From assembly GCA_903916735.1 (NCBI GenBank), contig CAIWXX010000009.1, positions 1 through 64,000 on the forward strand: a stretch of 64,000 nucleotides of DNA, given 5' to 3'. Within the stretch, counting starts at the first letter, position 1. Every line of letters starts with the position of its first letter. This stretch comes from an uncultured Acidobacteriota bacterium. Lineage in GTDB: Bacteria; Acidobacteriota; CAIWXX01. Below, in pieces: positions 1 through 8,462 of the stretch. The position numbers and the translations under genes are program-made. The notes under the pieces are model-generated. The model was not told the DNA's origin, ran no database searches, and saw nothing but the letters and a program-made list of their open reading frames with translations.

Positions 1-115
1 CCCAGATTTTCTCGCGGTTGACGAATATGACCCAATCTTTGCGAAATTCCTCCGCGATAGAATTGATATCGAAAGAACGGAGGGTTCCAGACTCATCGCC
101 TGACCGACGGATCAC
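1..115 (-). CDS. partial unknown protein, 5' end only
   Basis: A minus-strand frame runs off the window edge and reads like coding sequence (IRRSGDESGTLRSFDIN, then acidic/basic residues and VIFVNREKIW). The first usable start is GTG at 113-115; the frame is closed by TGA just upstream of GAG TAC at about 130-135. An AGGAG sits about 20 bases before the GTG, too far for a normal ribosome site, so the start is uncertain and an upstream frameshift is possible. It follows glmS in the same direction. I do not recognise the family. Confidence 0.3.
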   Translation of the reverse strand, partial: MIRRSGDESGTLRSFDINSIAEEFRKDWVIFVNREKIW

Positions 116-246
116 TAGAAATCGGTACTCTCAAGCTCCTTTCATTTTCATTGGATACCATAAATCGTGATGATCCTACTATGGATAATCTCGTAAAATC
201 CTTCCTCCGGTTCATTTCCGGCTGTTCAGGGGCTTTTTGAAATTAT

Positions 247-2070
247 CTATTCCACTGTGACGCTCTTGGCAAGGTTCCTTGGCTGATCCACGTCGCAACC
301 GCGGTAAAGGGCAATGTGGTAAGCGAGGAGCTGGAGCGGGATCACAGAAAGAATAGGGGATAGCAGATCTGATACCGAGGGAATTCGAAGGACATGATCA
401 GAAACGGTGTCGGGCTCGTCGTCGGTTGTCAATGCAATGAGCGTACCTCCTCGAGCCTTGACCTCCTGCATGTTGCTGGCAGTCTTCGACGCCAGATTGC
501 GGTTCGTCGTGATAACGACAACCGGCAGATCTTCATCGATTAAGGCAATCGGCCCATGTTTCATTTCACCGGCTGGATACCCTTCGGCATGGATATAGGA
601 TATCTCTTTCAATTTGAGTGCGCCTTCAAGTGCGATGGGATAATTGATACCTCTGGCAATGTAGAGGAAATCGGAGGCGCGGAAGAATCGCCTCGCAAGC
701 TCGTCAACTTCATTCTCCCGTTGGAGTGCGATTTCGATCAGATGTGGGAGGCGGGCCAGTTCATGGAGGCCCTGAAGTGAATCGGCCGGCTGAATCGTTC
801 CTTTCTGCTGACCCAGGAAGTGAGCGAGGAGATAGAGAGCAGCGAGCTGCGATGTGAATGCTTTGGTAGAGGCCACACCGATTTCCGGGCCGGCATGAGT
901 CAGAATCATGCCATCGCTTTCTCGGACCGCCATGCTTCCGCTGACATTGCAGATCGCCACGACACGGCTCCCCAAATCGCGAGCTTCCCGCAAGGCGGCG
1001 AGTGTATCGGCGGTTTCGCCGGATTGCGTGATGACCACTGTCAGAATATTGCCGTTCGTCAGTGGCCGCCGGTACCGGTACTCTGATGCGTAATCGACCT
1101 CGCAAGGAATTCGGGCAATCTGCTCGATGTAGAACTTCCCGACGAGCGCCGCGTGCCATGATGTTCCGCATGCGATTAACGCGACGGATCGCATCTGGCG
1201 AAAGTAGTCTGAATCCAAGCCGGCGTCTTCAAGAAAAATCTGTCCTGTGTCATAGGAGACGCGTCCGTAACACGTCTCGCGAATGGCCATCGGCTGCTCA
1301 TGGATCTCCTTGAGCATAAAATGCTTGAATCCGCCCTTCTCAACCATAATAGGATTCCACCTCAAGGTTTCCGGTTCTCGTTCGATGTGTGAGCCGTTGA
1401 AGGTCATGATTCGCGTCGATGATTGTGTGACGATCGCCATTTCATGATTGTTCAAGAAGAGGATCCGTTTTGTATATGCAAGAACTGCATCGACATCGGA
1501 TGAAACAATATTTTCACCATCGCCGACTCCGACAAGCAGAGGCGGGCCGTTGCGTGCAGCGATGATGACGTTTGGCTCCTTGGCGCTCAGGGCTGCAAAG
1601 GAAAAAACCCCTTCCAGCTCAGAAAGCGCTTTCCTGCACGCCTCTTCCAGGCCATGGGTGAAATGCTTTTCGACCAGGTGTGCAATCACCTCCGTGTCGG
1701 TCTCAGTCGTGAATCGATGCCCCTCGGCGATGAGCGCTTTTTTGACCTCCAGATAATTCTCAACAATGCCATTGTGCACGACGACGATTTTCCCTGAGCA
1801 GTCGCGGTGCGGGTGGGCATTCTCTTCACTGGGGCGCCCATGCGTGGCCCATCGGGTATGGCCGAGCCCTGTCCCTTTCCCGACTCGTAGGCCATTAACT
1901 TGCGATTCGAGGTTCGCAATTTTTCCGCTCGATCTCCAAATCCGGAGTTCGCCATCCTGTACAATCGCAATCCCGGCTGAATCATAGCCGCGATATTCCA
2001 GTTTCTTCAGTCCCTCGATCAGGACCGGAATGACGTCCCGGGACCCGAGGTATCCGATAATTCCACACAT
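247..2070 (-). CDS. glmS: glutamine--fructose-6-phosphate aminotransferase (isomerizing)
   Basis: Makes glucosamine-6-phosphate from fructose-6-phosphate and glutamine, the first step towards UDP-GlcNAc for peptidoglycan and lipopolysaccharide. The 607-residue protein has the family's usual length. It opens with MCGIIGYLG, so the nucleophilic Cys2 of the class II glutaminase domain is present, followed by HTRWATHG and the HNGIVENY loop. Two SIS sugar-isomerase domains follow, with CGTSWHAAL and TQSGETADT phosphate-binding loops, and the C-terminus ends PRNLAKSVTVE as is typical. AAGGAGG lies 6-12 bases before the ATG. glmU lies upstream in the same direction, so two UDP-GlcNAc pathway genes are adjacent. 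The promoter at 2103-2132 leaves only about 26 nt of leader. Confidence 0.97.
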   Translation of the reverse strand: MCGIIGYLGSRDVIPVLIEGLKKLEYRGYDSAGIAIVQDGELRIWRSSGKIANLESQVNGLRVGKGTGLGHTRWATHGRPSEENAHPHRDCSGKIVVVHNGIVENYLEVKKALIAEGHRFTTETDTEVIAHLVEKHFTHGLEEACRKALSELEGVFSFAALSAKEPNVIIAARNGPPLLVGVGDGENIVSSDVDAVLAYTKRILFLNNHEMAIVTQSSTRIMTFNGSHIEREPETLRWNPIMVEKGGFKHFMLKEIHEQPMAIRETCYGRVSYDTGQIFLEDAGLDSDYFRQMRSVALIACGTSWHAALVGKFYIEQIARIPCEVDYASEYRYRRPLTNGNILTVVITQSGETADTLAALREARDLGSRVVAICNVSGSMAVRESDGMILTHAGPEIGVASTKAFTSQLAALYLLAHFLGQQKGTIQPADSLQGLHELARLPHLIEIALQRENEVDELARRFFRASDFLYIARGINYPIALEGALKLKEISYIHAEGYPAGEMKHGPIALIDEDLPVVVITTNRNLASKTASNMQEVKARGGTLIALTTDDEPDTVSDHVLRIPSVSDLLSPILSVIPLQLLAYHIALYRGCDVDQPRNLAKSVTVE

Positions 2071-2102
2071 GAGAAGAAGCCTCCTTCCGATGGCACCGGA
2101 TG

Positions 2103-2132
2103 ATTCTAATAGAGACCGCTCTGGAATTTCAA
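2103..2132 (-). promoter_or_regulatory. sigma-70-like promoter of glmS
   Basis: On the minus strand TTGAAA (2127-2132), an 18-bp spacer and TAGAAT (2103-2108) form a near-consensus promoter. The predicted start is near 2096, about 26 nt before the glmS ATG. The leader is too short for a glmS ribozyme. Confidence 0.6.
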
Positions 2133-2223
2133 AACCGAGACGGCTTTACCGGATATTGTTCGCAGAGCGCAATGTTCTCGACGCCGAGGTCATCAATGCG
2201 ATTTGAGCTCAGCGGAGCGTGTT

Positions 2224-3609
2224 CTAGGGCTTCATCCGCTTCTTTCGTTCAGCCGCCCAGCCTTTCTTGACTACCTGACGGGCGCGGGCGATTGCAAGCG
2301 ATCCTGCCGGCACATCATCTGTGATTGTCGATCCGGCAGCGACATAGGCATCTTCACCCACCCGCAGAGGCGCGATGATTTCTGTCCCGCTGCCGATAAA
2401 AACGCCTTTTTCAATATGAGTCGGATTCTTGTTGACTCCGTCGTAATTGCAGGTGATGGTCCCGGCGCCGATGTTGACCCCTTCTTCGATAGTGGCATCG
2501 CCAAGGTAAGAAAGGTGCATGGCCTTGGATGAAGGGCCGAACGTCGTCTTTTTCATCTCGACGAAATTGCCGACTTTGCTCTTCTCGAGGATTCGCGTGG
2601 AACCTCGCAAGTGGCAAAACGGGCCTATGATTGATCCATTTTCGATGCACGATTCAACGACCAGGCTGGACCCCTGCACCGTGACATCATCGGCTAATGT
2701 CGAATCCACAATCCGGCTAAACGACTTCACACAACACCGGCGCCCGATTGTTGTCTTCCCTTCGAGACACGTGAAAGGATGGATGACTGTATCAGGCCCG
2801 ATTGAGACTTCATCATCAATAAAAGTGGTTGCGCTCGAGAGAATTCCGACACCTGCCTTTTGAAGATCCCGAATCTTCTGCAGGTTCAATATGCTTTCGC
2901 ATTGTTCGATATCGGTCCTGTCGTTGATGCCGAGCAATTCACGCCAGGCTGGGTGAAACATGCAGACAACCTTGTGGTGCGCTCGATTGAGGATGCCGAT
3001 AAGATCCGTAAGATAGTATTCGTATTTTTGGTTGTCCGGCTTGAGTTGCAAAAGGTATTTGAAGATCAAAGGCATTTTCGCACAGTAGATACCGGCATTT
3101 ATTTCTCTGATGCCACGCGTTTTCTCGTCGGCGTCTGCGAATTCCCGAATCGCGTGCAACCGGTTTCCGCGCCGGATGATTCGTCCATAACTCGCCGGCT
3201 CGGGGGGCTCCGTCGAAACAACTGTGAAAGCAGCTTTGTGTCGCCGGTGGAACTCAACCACGGCCGTCAGGATGGCTTCTCCTGCAAGCGGGACGTCTCC
3301 ATTTAATATGATCAGGTCTCCCTGGCTTTTCTCCAACGCCTCCCGAGTGGAGAGCACGGCATGGCCGGTACCGCGTGGTGGATCCTGTATCACGATGCGA
3401 GCGGCAATGCTGCGAGCCAGCGCGGAAATCTCTTCGGACTCGCGGCCCACGACGCATGTGACTTCCCCAATGCGGCTTGCATTCGCAAGAGTGCGCGCCA
3501 GGATGGGCACGCCCCGGAGGTCGTGAAGCAGTTTGTTCTTTTCAGATTTCATTCTCGTCGATCGCCCTGCGGCGAGAACAAGGACGCGACTGGTGTCATT
3601 CTTCTTCAT
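2224..3609 (-). CDS. glmU: bifunctional UDP-GlcNAc pyrophosphorylase / glucosamine-1-phosphate acetyltransferase
   Basis: Catalyses the last two steps to UDP-GlcNAc. From the ATG at 3607-3609 the protein has 461 residues, normal for GlmU. The N-terminal nucleotidyltransferase carries LAAGRSTRMKSEKNK (residues 12-26) and LNGDVPL. The C-terminal half is a left-handed beta-helix of hexapeptide repeats, with MHLSYLGDA carrying the catalytic His and GAGTITCNYDG. The frame stays open further upstream, but the family start fits MKKNDTSRVLVLAAG. This ATG has no good ribosome site of its own and overlaps by ATGA the stop of an eight-codon ORF (3606-3632) that does have one, which suggests coupled translation. 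Confidence 0.96.
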   Translation of the reverse strand: MKKNDTSRVLVLAAGRSTRMKSEKNKLLHDLRGVPILARTLANASRIGEVTCVVGRESEEISALARSIAARIVIQDPPRGTGHAVLSTREALEKSQGDLIILNGDVPLAGEAILTAVVEFHRRHKAAFTVVSTEPPEPASYGRIIRRGNRLHAIREFADADEKTRGIREINAGIYCAKMPLIFKYLLQLKPDNQKYEYYLTDLIGILNRAHHKVVCMFHPAWRELLGINDRTDIEQCESILNLQKIRDLQKAGVGILSSATTFIDDEVSIGPDTVIHPFTCLEGKTTIGRRCCVKSFSRIVDSTLADDVTVQGSSLVVESCIENGSIIGPFCHLRGSTRILEKSKVGNFVEMKKTTFGPSSKAMHLSYLGDATIEEGVNIGAGTITCNYDGVNKNPTHIEKGVFIGSGTEIIAPLRVGEDAYVAAGSTITDDVPAGSLAIARARQVVKKGWAAERKKRMKP

Positions 3610-3632
3610 AGCTTTGCTTTCTGTTTCGCCAT
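3606..3632 (-). CDS. eight-codon leader ORF coupled to glmU
   Basis: ATG at 3630-3632 is preceded by AGGAG (3638-3642) at 5-nt spacing and reads MAKQKAKL before TGA at 3606-3608. The stop shares bases with the glmU ATG (ATGA). The glmU start lacks a visible ribosome site, so ribosomes may load here and reinitiate. It could instead be a relic of a longer glmU N-terminus broken by a frameshift. Confidence 0.45.
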   Translation of the reverse strand: MAKQKAKL

Positions 3633-3714
3633 CCTTACTCCTGCGATACAACACTCCGCGCAGCCGTCTGGCGATTGCATCCATTCCTGCCGAAAACCAT
3701 AGTCCGAATAGTGA

Positions 3715-4470
3715 TCAGGCCGACTCGATTCGATCACCTACCATTTTCCTTGGAAAAAGCAACTCACGGAGTTCGGGATCATCGAGGTACGGCTGAAACT
3801 CGGTCTCGTTCCGAGCCAGGACCCTGTTCTCCACGTCCAGTTGGATTGCATCGCGGAGATAGGCCACAGCTGTTTTCGGATCTTCCTTGCCCGCGAAAAC
3901 CAAAGCCATGAAATATGTGATGGATGGATCTTTTGGCTTCTTCTCGCTTGCTTTCTTCAGGTATTTCAATGCTTTGTCATAATCACCAAGATTCAGCTGA
4001 TAGATGGCCTGATTGTAATAGTCCTCGAAATTCCGCGGGCGCGGTTCTGAAGGTTTCAACTGTCGCTGAATCAAGTTGAGATACAAGCGGGCTCTGTCGA
4101 TAAATTCCTTTTCTTCGGAGAACTTTTCAACGATTTCCTGAAAAACGCGTTGTGCTTTCTCGAATTTCTTTGAATTAAAGAACTCCACTCCACGATCAAA
4201 AAGCCCGACAGCTAGGTCATACCTTTCAGCCTCGGTTACAATCGCTTTCCGACGCTTATTCGGTTTTTCTTTTCTGCTTTTGGATTTCACCTTCTTCGAC
4301 CGCAACGGAGCCTTTTTTGCGACAGGCTTCAATTTCTTTGATAATTCCAGAAGCTTCCTCTTAATCTGCCCAGCATTCACCTTGAACTTCTTGGCCAGTT
4401 CAGATGCGGTTCTTCTGTCCCGGCTTGCCCAGAGATACTTCTCTTCTGCTTTGGTCCATTTCTTAGTCAT
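3715..4470 (-). CDS. HTH/SANT-like N-terminus with C-terminal TPR repeats
   Basis: A 251-residue protein of unknown role. Residues 1-45 (WTKAEEKYLW, then RTASELAKKFKVNAGQIKR) look like a Myb/SANT or homeodomain-like helix-turn-helix. Residues 46-78 are a strongly basic Lys/Arg linker. From about residue 80 there are tetratricopeptide helices: one near RYDLAVGLFDRGVEFF, one near YYNQAIYQLNLGDYDKALKY, and one near PSITYFMALVFAGKEDPKTA. No signal peptide is visible, so it is probably cytoplasmic and may bind nucleic acid; that is inference from the basic N-terminus. It has its own promoter at 4504-4532 and precedes glmU in the same direction. Confidence 0.75.
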   Translation of the reverse strand: MTKKWTKAEEKYLWASRDRRTASELAKKFKVNAGQIKRKLLELSKKLKPVAKKAPLRSKKVKSKSRKEKPNKRRKAIVTEAERYDLAVGLFDRGVEFFNSKKFEKAQRVFQEIVEKFSEEKEFIDRARLYLNLIQRQLKPSEPRPRNFEDYYNQAIYQLNLGDYDKALKYLKKASEKKPKDPSITYFMALVFAGKEDPKTAVAYLRDAIQLDVENRVLARNETEFQPYLDDPELRELLFPRKMVGDRIESA

Positions 4471-4503
4471 ATATTGAATTCCTCGCTGCCGGGTCGGCCA
4501 GAC

Positions 4504-4532
4504 ATTCTAGTCAAACCTGTCGTCTGTTTCAA
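4504..4532 (-). promoter_or_regulatory. sigma-70-like promoter of the HTH/TPR gene
   Basis: Minus-strand TTGAAA (4527-4532), 17-bp spacer, TAGAAT (4504-4509). Start predicted near 4497, about 27 nt before the ATG. Both hexamers are identical to those of the glmS promoter. Confidence 0.6.
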
Positions 4533-4915
4533 GCCTTTTTCGTGAATTGATGAAAAATCCTGATAGGAAATTTGCCATATGCGGTGAGTCGTCAGAAAAA
4601 GAGAAGACAAGTTTGATCCTAAAATCATCAATTTAAATATATTTTCATATTTTATTACATGAGGCGTGTCTAAACAGCATTCGGTGCTTTTCTATGCGGC
4701 GTGCAAAATGGTGGCGGCGAATTGCCAAAGTAGCGATTTTTTCTCGATGATTATGGGCTTCATTATGATATGGCGGAGGGTTTTGGAGGTCTCGCAAACG
4801 CCGCTGCCGTTGACTCGCATAACAGAGATGCATCTTTGGAATTGATATCTTTTCGATGCGATGGCTCGGCGATATGACTGATCATTCCCGCAAAATCTAA
4901 GAGCTACGCCTTCGT
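4533..4915. other. non-coding stretch before tRNA-Leu
   Basis: No convincing gene on either strand. It contains an A+T-rich patch (about 4628-4660), unusual for this window, and TTGATC/TATATT-like elements with poor spacing. Short open frames here have no ribosome sites and no protein-like composition. Confidence 0.5.
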
Positions 4916-4945
4916 TTGCCAATCGTGGTCGCCCTGTATTAGAAT
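4916..4945 (+). promoter_or_regulatory. promoter of tRNA-Leu
   Basis: TTGCCA (4916-4921), 18-bp spacer, TAGAAT (4940-4945); start predicted near 4952, ten bases before the tRNA. The spacer contains GGTCGCCCTGT (4927-4937), repeated exactly upstream of the other tRNA gene. Confidence 0.6.
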
Positions 4946-4961
4946 CGGTACTCGCATCCGT

Positions 4962-5044
4962 GCGAAAGTGGCGGAACTGGCAGACGCGCAGGACTTAGGA
5001 TCCTGTGGGCAACCATGGGGGTTCGACTCCCCCCTTTCGCACCA
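4962..5044 (+). tRNA. tRNA-Leu (anticodon UAG)
   Basis: An 83-nt class II tRNA with encoded CCA (5042-5044). Acceptor stem GCGAAAG/CTTTCGC; anticodon stem CAGGA/TCCTG with loop CTTAGGA, giving anticodon TAG at 4996-4998 (reads CUA). There is a long variable arm, and a T arm GGGGG-TTCGACT-CCCCC. It lies 29 nt upstream of tig. Confidence 0.95.
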
Positions 5045-5073
5045 GCGGCAAGATGGGGAGTGAAGAAAAATTA

Positions 5074-6342
5074 ATGAAGATCGAAGAAGTTGAATTGTCT
5101 CAGATCCGGAAGAAATTAGTGATCGACGTTGCGGCGGATGCGGTGCGGGAAGAGTACCGCCGAGTTTTAGATGAGTTTCATCATCATGCGGCGATCCCGG
5201 GATTCAGGAAAGGCCGGGTTCCTAAGGAATTAATTCAAAAACGATTCAAGGATTTGATTGAGAAGGAAATAACTGAGAGTCTTATCAAGTCGACCCTGAC
5301 ATCGGTGCTTGAAGAGAAAAAGCTCAGGCCGGTAGGAAGCCCCGAGGTTTCGAATGTCAAGGCGGCGCTCCCGGATGAGCTGCATTTTGAAGTCGAGCTC
5401 GAAGTCATGCCGACTTTCAAGGTTGAAAACTATCGGCAGATCCCATTAAAACGGGAAATCATACCGATAACGGACGAAGACATCGATGAGCGTCTTCAAG
5501 AATTGAGAAAAAATGCAGCCGAATTCCGTTCTATTGATGGCACGGCGTCCGAGTCTCATGCGGTTGTCGTAGATCTTGAGGCGACGATCGAAGGCACGAG
5601 TACAAAGGTGATTGACCAAAAGGCGATTCTCCTGACAATCGGGCCGGATTCAGAAGCGCCTCAAGTGGCAGCCGAGCTCGTCGGATTGAAATCGGGCGAA
5701 GAAAAGGAATTCACGATCGTCCACACTGAAGAAACCGGCCCTTCTGCTCTCGCCGGCAAGACAATCCACTATCGCGCTCGTGTCATGGAAGTGAAAGAGA
5801 GAATTCTTCCTGCCCTCGATGATGATTTTGCAACCACTCTTGGTGATTACTCGTCGCTTGATGATCTCCGTGTCCGCCTCCGAGCTGATTTGGAACACGC
5901 ACGCGATCATAATGTCCGGAATCGTTATTCGGCGCAGATCATGGATTACCTAACCACAGCATACCCAATGGAGATACCTTCTGCTTTCTACCAGGAGCAT
6001 GCCATCGAGAATGCGGCTGCATACAAGCAATATTTGGATAAGTCCGGAAAAGCCGTCGAGAATATGGACGAGGAGATCAAGAAGGCTTATTCCCATTATG
6101 CGGGCGAAGCCATTGTTTTAGCGCGAATATCGCTCGTCCTCCAGGAGATTGCTCGTCTCGAAAAGATTGTGGTAGAAGAGGCCGAGGTTGATGCAAAGAT
6201 TAAGCAACTTGCCGAGGAGAGTCACAAATCTGTTGAAGCTGTCAAAGCCAAGATGGGAGAATCAGGTGTTGATCGTCTCCGATCTAACTTATTGAAAGAC
6301 AAGACAATTGACTTTTTAATCTCCGAAGCTACAATTGACTAG
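5074..6342 (+). CDS. tig: trigger factor, ribosome-associated chaperone
   Basis: Binds nascent chains at the ribosome exit tunnel. From the ATG at 5074 the protein has 422 residues. The ribosome-docking loop GFRKGRVP is at residues 43-50. A FKBP-like isomerase domain follows at about 150-240, with a degenerate motif set. The C-terminal helical chaperone arms are rich in Glu/Lys. The frame remains open into the tRNA gene, so starts before 5044 are excluded; ATG 5053 (MGSEEKL) is the alternative. clpP begins 16 bases after the stop, giving the common tig-clpP-clpX-lon order. Confidence 0.95.
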   Translation: MKIEEVELSQIRKKLVIDVAADAVREEYRRVLDEFHHHAAIPGFRKGRVPKELIQKRFKDLIEKEITESLIKSTLTSVLEEKKLRPVGSPEVSNVKAALPDELHFEVELEVMPTFKVENYRQIPLKREIIPITDEDIDERLQELRKNAAEFRSIDGTASESHAVVVDLEATIEGTSTKVIDQKAILLTIGPDSEAPQVAAELVGLKSGEEKEFTIVHTEETGPSALAGKTIHYRARVMEVKERILPALDDDFATTLGDYSSLDDLRVRLRADLEHARDHNVRNRYSAQIMDYLTTAYPMEIPSAFYQEHAIENAAAYKQYLDKSGKAVENMDEEIKKAYSHYAGEAIVLARISLVLQEIARLEKIVVEEAEVDAKIKQLAEESHKSVEAVKAKMGESGVDRLRSNLLKDKTIDFLISEATID

Positions 6343-6358
6343 GTAGGAGATTTGTAGA

Positions 6359-6946
6359 ATGAACTTGATTCCGATGGTGGTGGAGCAGACAAACCGGGGA
6401 GAACGTGGCTACGACATTTTCTCAAGGCTTCTCAAGGATCACATCATTTTCATAGGATCTCCCATTGATGATGATGTTGCCAATGTGGTGATAGCCCAGC
6501 TTCTATTTCTGGAAGCTGAGGACCATGAAAGAGACATCTCCATATATATCAACACCCCCGGTGGGGTCATCACAGCGGGCATGGCCATTTACGATACCAT
6601 GCAATTCATCAAGCCCGACATATCGACCTGGTGCATGGGACAGGCGGCGTCAATGGGGGCCGTGCTGCTGGCGGCGGGCACTCCAGGGAAACGCTTCGCG
6701 CTCCCGAATTCGCGGATTGTCATTCATCAACCGCTCGGGGGTTTCCAGGGCCAGGCGTCAGATATCGATATTCAGGCGCGTGAAATTCTGCGCATGCGAG
6801 AGCGGCTTAATCAGATTCTCGTTCAGCATACAAAGCAATCGCTTGAAAGAATCCAGCAGGATGCCGATCGGGATTTTATTATGACGGCAACCCAGGCGAA
6901 CGACTACGGAATCGTCGATCACGTTATCAGTTCTCGGCCGACTTAG
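6359..6946 (+). CDS. clpP: ATP-dependent Clp protease, proteolytic subunit
   Basis: Serine peptidase forming the two-ring chamber that degrades proteins unfolded by ClpX. Its 195 residues are the normal size. The catalytic triad is visible: Ser98 in GQAASMGAV, His123 in [10 protein letters not shown] and Asp172 in [17 protein letters not shown] before the His is typical. TAGGAGA lies about nine bases before the ATG. clpX follows after 16 bases, so the two are very probably co-transcribed. Confidence 0.97.
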   Translation: MNLIPMVVEQTNRGERGYDIFSRLLKDHIIFIGSPIDDDVANVVIAQLLFLEAEDHERDISIYINTPGGVITAGMAIYDTMQFIKPDISTWCMGQAASMGAVLLAAGTPGKRFALPNSRIVIHQPLGGFQGQASDIDIQAREILRMRERLNQILVQHTKQSLERIQQDADRDFIMTATQANDYGIVDHVISSRPT

Positions 6947-6962
6947 TTGGAAGGATGTGGAT

Positions 6963-8198
6963 ATGAGGAAGGGATTCGACGAACAGTTTCAATGCTCGTT
7001 TTGTGGGAAATCCCAAAATGACGTACGAAAGCTGATTGCGGGGCCGGAAGTTTATATTTGTGATGAATGCGTCGAAGTTTGTAACGGTATCATCGCAGAG
7101 GACAGGAAGACGGAGGATCACCAGAATAAGTCGCAACTCCCGAAGCCGGAAGAGATCAAAGCCTTTCTCGACGAGTACGTCATTGCGCAGGACCGCGCCA
7201 AGAAAAAATTGGCAGTTGCTGTTTACAATCACTATAAGCGGATCGAGATTGTCAAAAAGAAGAATACGGATGTCGAGCTGTCGAAAAGCAATATTCTGCT
7301 TATTGGGCCGACCGGCACCGGCAAGACGCTTCTCGCCCAGACTCTCGCCAAGCTTCTCTCGGTTCCGTTCACAATCGTCGATGCCACGACCCTGACGGAA
7401 GCCGGTTATGTCGGGGAAGACGTCGAAAATATCATTCTGAAATTGTACCAGGCGGCCGGGCAGAACATCGAACGAACACAGCAAGGCATTATTTATATCG
7501 ATGAGATCGATAAGATCAGCCGCAAAGATGAGAATCCCAGCATCACACGGGATGTTTCAGGAGAGGGAGTGCAGCAGGCGTTGCTCAAGATCCTCGAAGG
7601 AACAATCGCCAACGTTCCGCCGCAGGGTGGGAGAAAGCACCCGCACCAGGAATTTTTGCAGATTGACACGACAAACATTCTTTTCATTTGCGGCGGCGCC
7701 TTCATCGGGCTCGATAAAGTCATCGAACGGCGGATTGGTAAGAAAACTCTCGGCTTCAATGCATCTGTGAAAACCCGCTTAATTACCGACCAGGAAGCTC
7801 TCTTCAATGAGCTCCAGCCGGAAGATCTCATCAAGTATGGCCTCATCCCCGAAATGGTTGGGCGATTGCCGGTGGTCGGGACTCTCAATGAACTTGATCG
7901 GAACGCTCTTATCGAAATCCTTGTCAAGCCGAAAAACGCAATCACCAAGCAGTATCAGAAGCTCTTTGATTATGAGAATGTAAAGCTTCGATTCACCGAT
8001 GACGCTTTGGCCGAGGTGGCTGAACAGGCTATCACGCGCAAGGTTGGCGCACGTGGGCTTCGTAGCGTCCTTGAAGAGCTCATGCTGGATATCAGCTATC
8101 ACCTCCCATCTCACAAGAAAGTTCGTGAATGCCTGATCACTAAAGAGATTGTGGAACGAAAGGTGAGTCCTCTGAGCGTCCTGGAGAAGGCGGGCTAA
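6963..8198 (+). CDS. clpX: ATP-dependent Clp protease, ATP-binding subunit ClpX
   Basis: AAA+ unfoldase that delivers substrates to ClpP. The N-terminal zinc-binding domain has Cys11/14/33/36 (CSFCGK and CDEC). Walker A is GPTGTGKT, Walker B IYIDEIDK, and the GRKHPHQ pore loop and sensor/arginine-finger region are present. I chose ATG 6963 (411 residues), seven bases after AAGGA; an in-frame GTG at 6957 is too close to that site. It is transcribed with clpP. Confidence 0.97.
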   Translation: MRKGFDEQFQCSFCGKSQNDVRKLIAGPEVYICDECVEVCNGIIAEDRKTEDHQNKSQLPKPEEIKAFLDEYVIAQDRAKKKLAVAVYNHYKRIEIVKKKNTDVELSKSNILLIGPTGTGKTLLAQTLAKLLSVPFTIVDATTLTEAGYVGEDVENIILKLYQAAGQNIERTQQGIIYIDEIDKISRKDENPSITRDVSGEGVQQALLKILEGTIANVPPQGGRKHPHQEFLQIDTTNILFICGGAFIGLDKVIERRIGKKTLGFNASVKTRLITDQEALFNELQPEDLIKYGLIPEMVGRLPVVGTLNELDRNALIEILVKPKNAITKQYQKLFDYENVKLRFTDDALAEVAEQAITRKVGARGLRSVLEELMLDISYHLPSHKKVRECLITKEIVERKVSPLSVLEKAG

Positions 8199-8396
8199 GC
8201 GTCGATCTCACAGTCGCTTTGGGATTCGACAGATAGATGTGTGAAGGAAGTAATGAAGAGGAATGTTCAAAGGAAAAATGAAAAGAATCATCGATGATCA
8301 TGAAATGGATGGAAGTTGTTTTCAACGCGTCCATCGTTCCCGGATTGCGGTCCTGGGTATGATGAGAAAGCCGCTTCGTCGACTGTTTGGCCGAGC

Positions 8397-8425
8397 TTGA
8401 TTTTTATCTGCCCACTCTATATATA
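8397..8425 (+). promoter_or_regulatory. promoter of lon
   Basis: TTGATT (8397-8402), 17-bp spacer, TATATA (8420-8425); start near 8432, about 30 nt before lon. The rest of 8199-8396 has no gene. An imperfect hairpin (GATGGA..GTTG TTTT CAAC..TCCATC, about 8310-8337) precedes the promoter. No CIRCE-type heat-shock operator is visible. Confidence 0.6.
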
Positions 8426-8462
8426 AATCCGGGGCATACAAAAGTCGGATAATGGAGAAGAA

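Noticed and set aside
2071-2223. glmS ribozyme between glmU and glmS
   Set aside because: Promoter at 2103-2132 leaves a leader of about 26 nt; no ribozyme core motifs are present.
8199-8462. CIRCE or other heat-shock operator before clpX/lon
   Set aside because: The inverted repeat near 8310-8337 does not match TTAGCACTC-N9-GAGTGCTAA.
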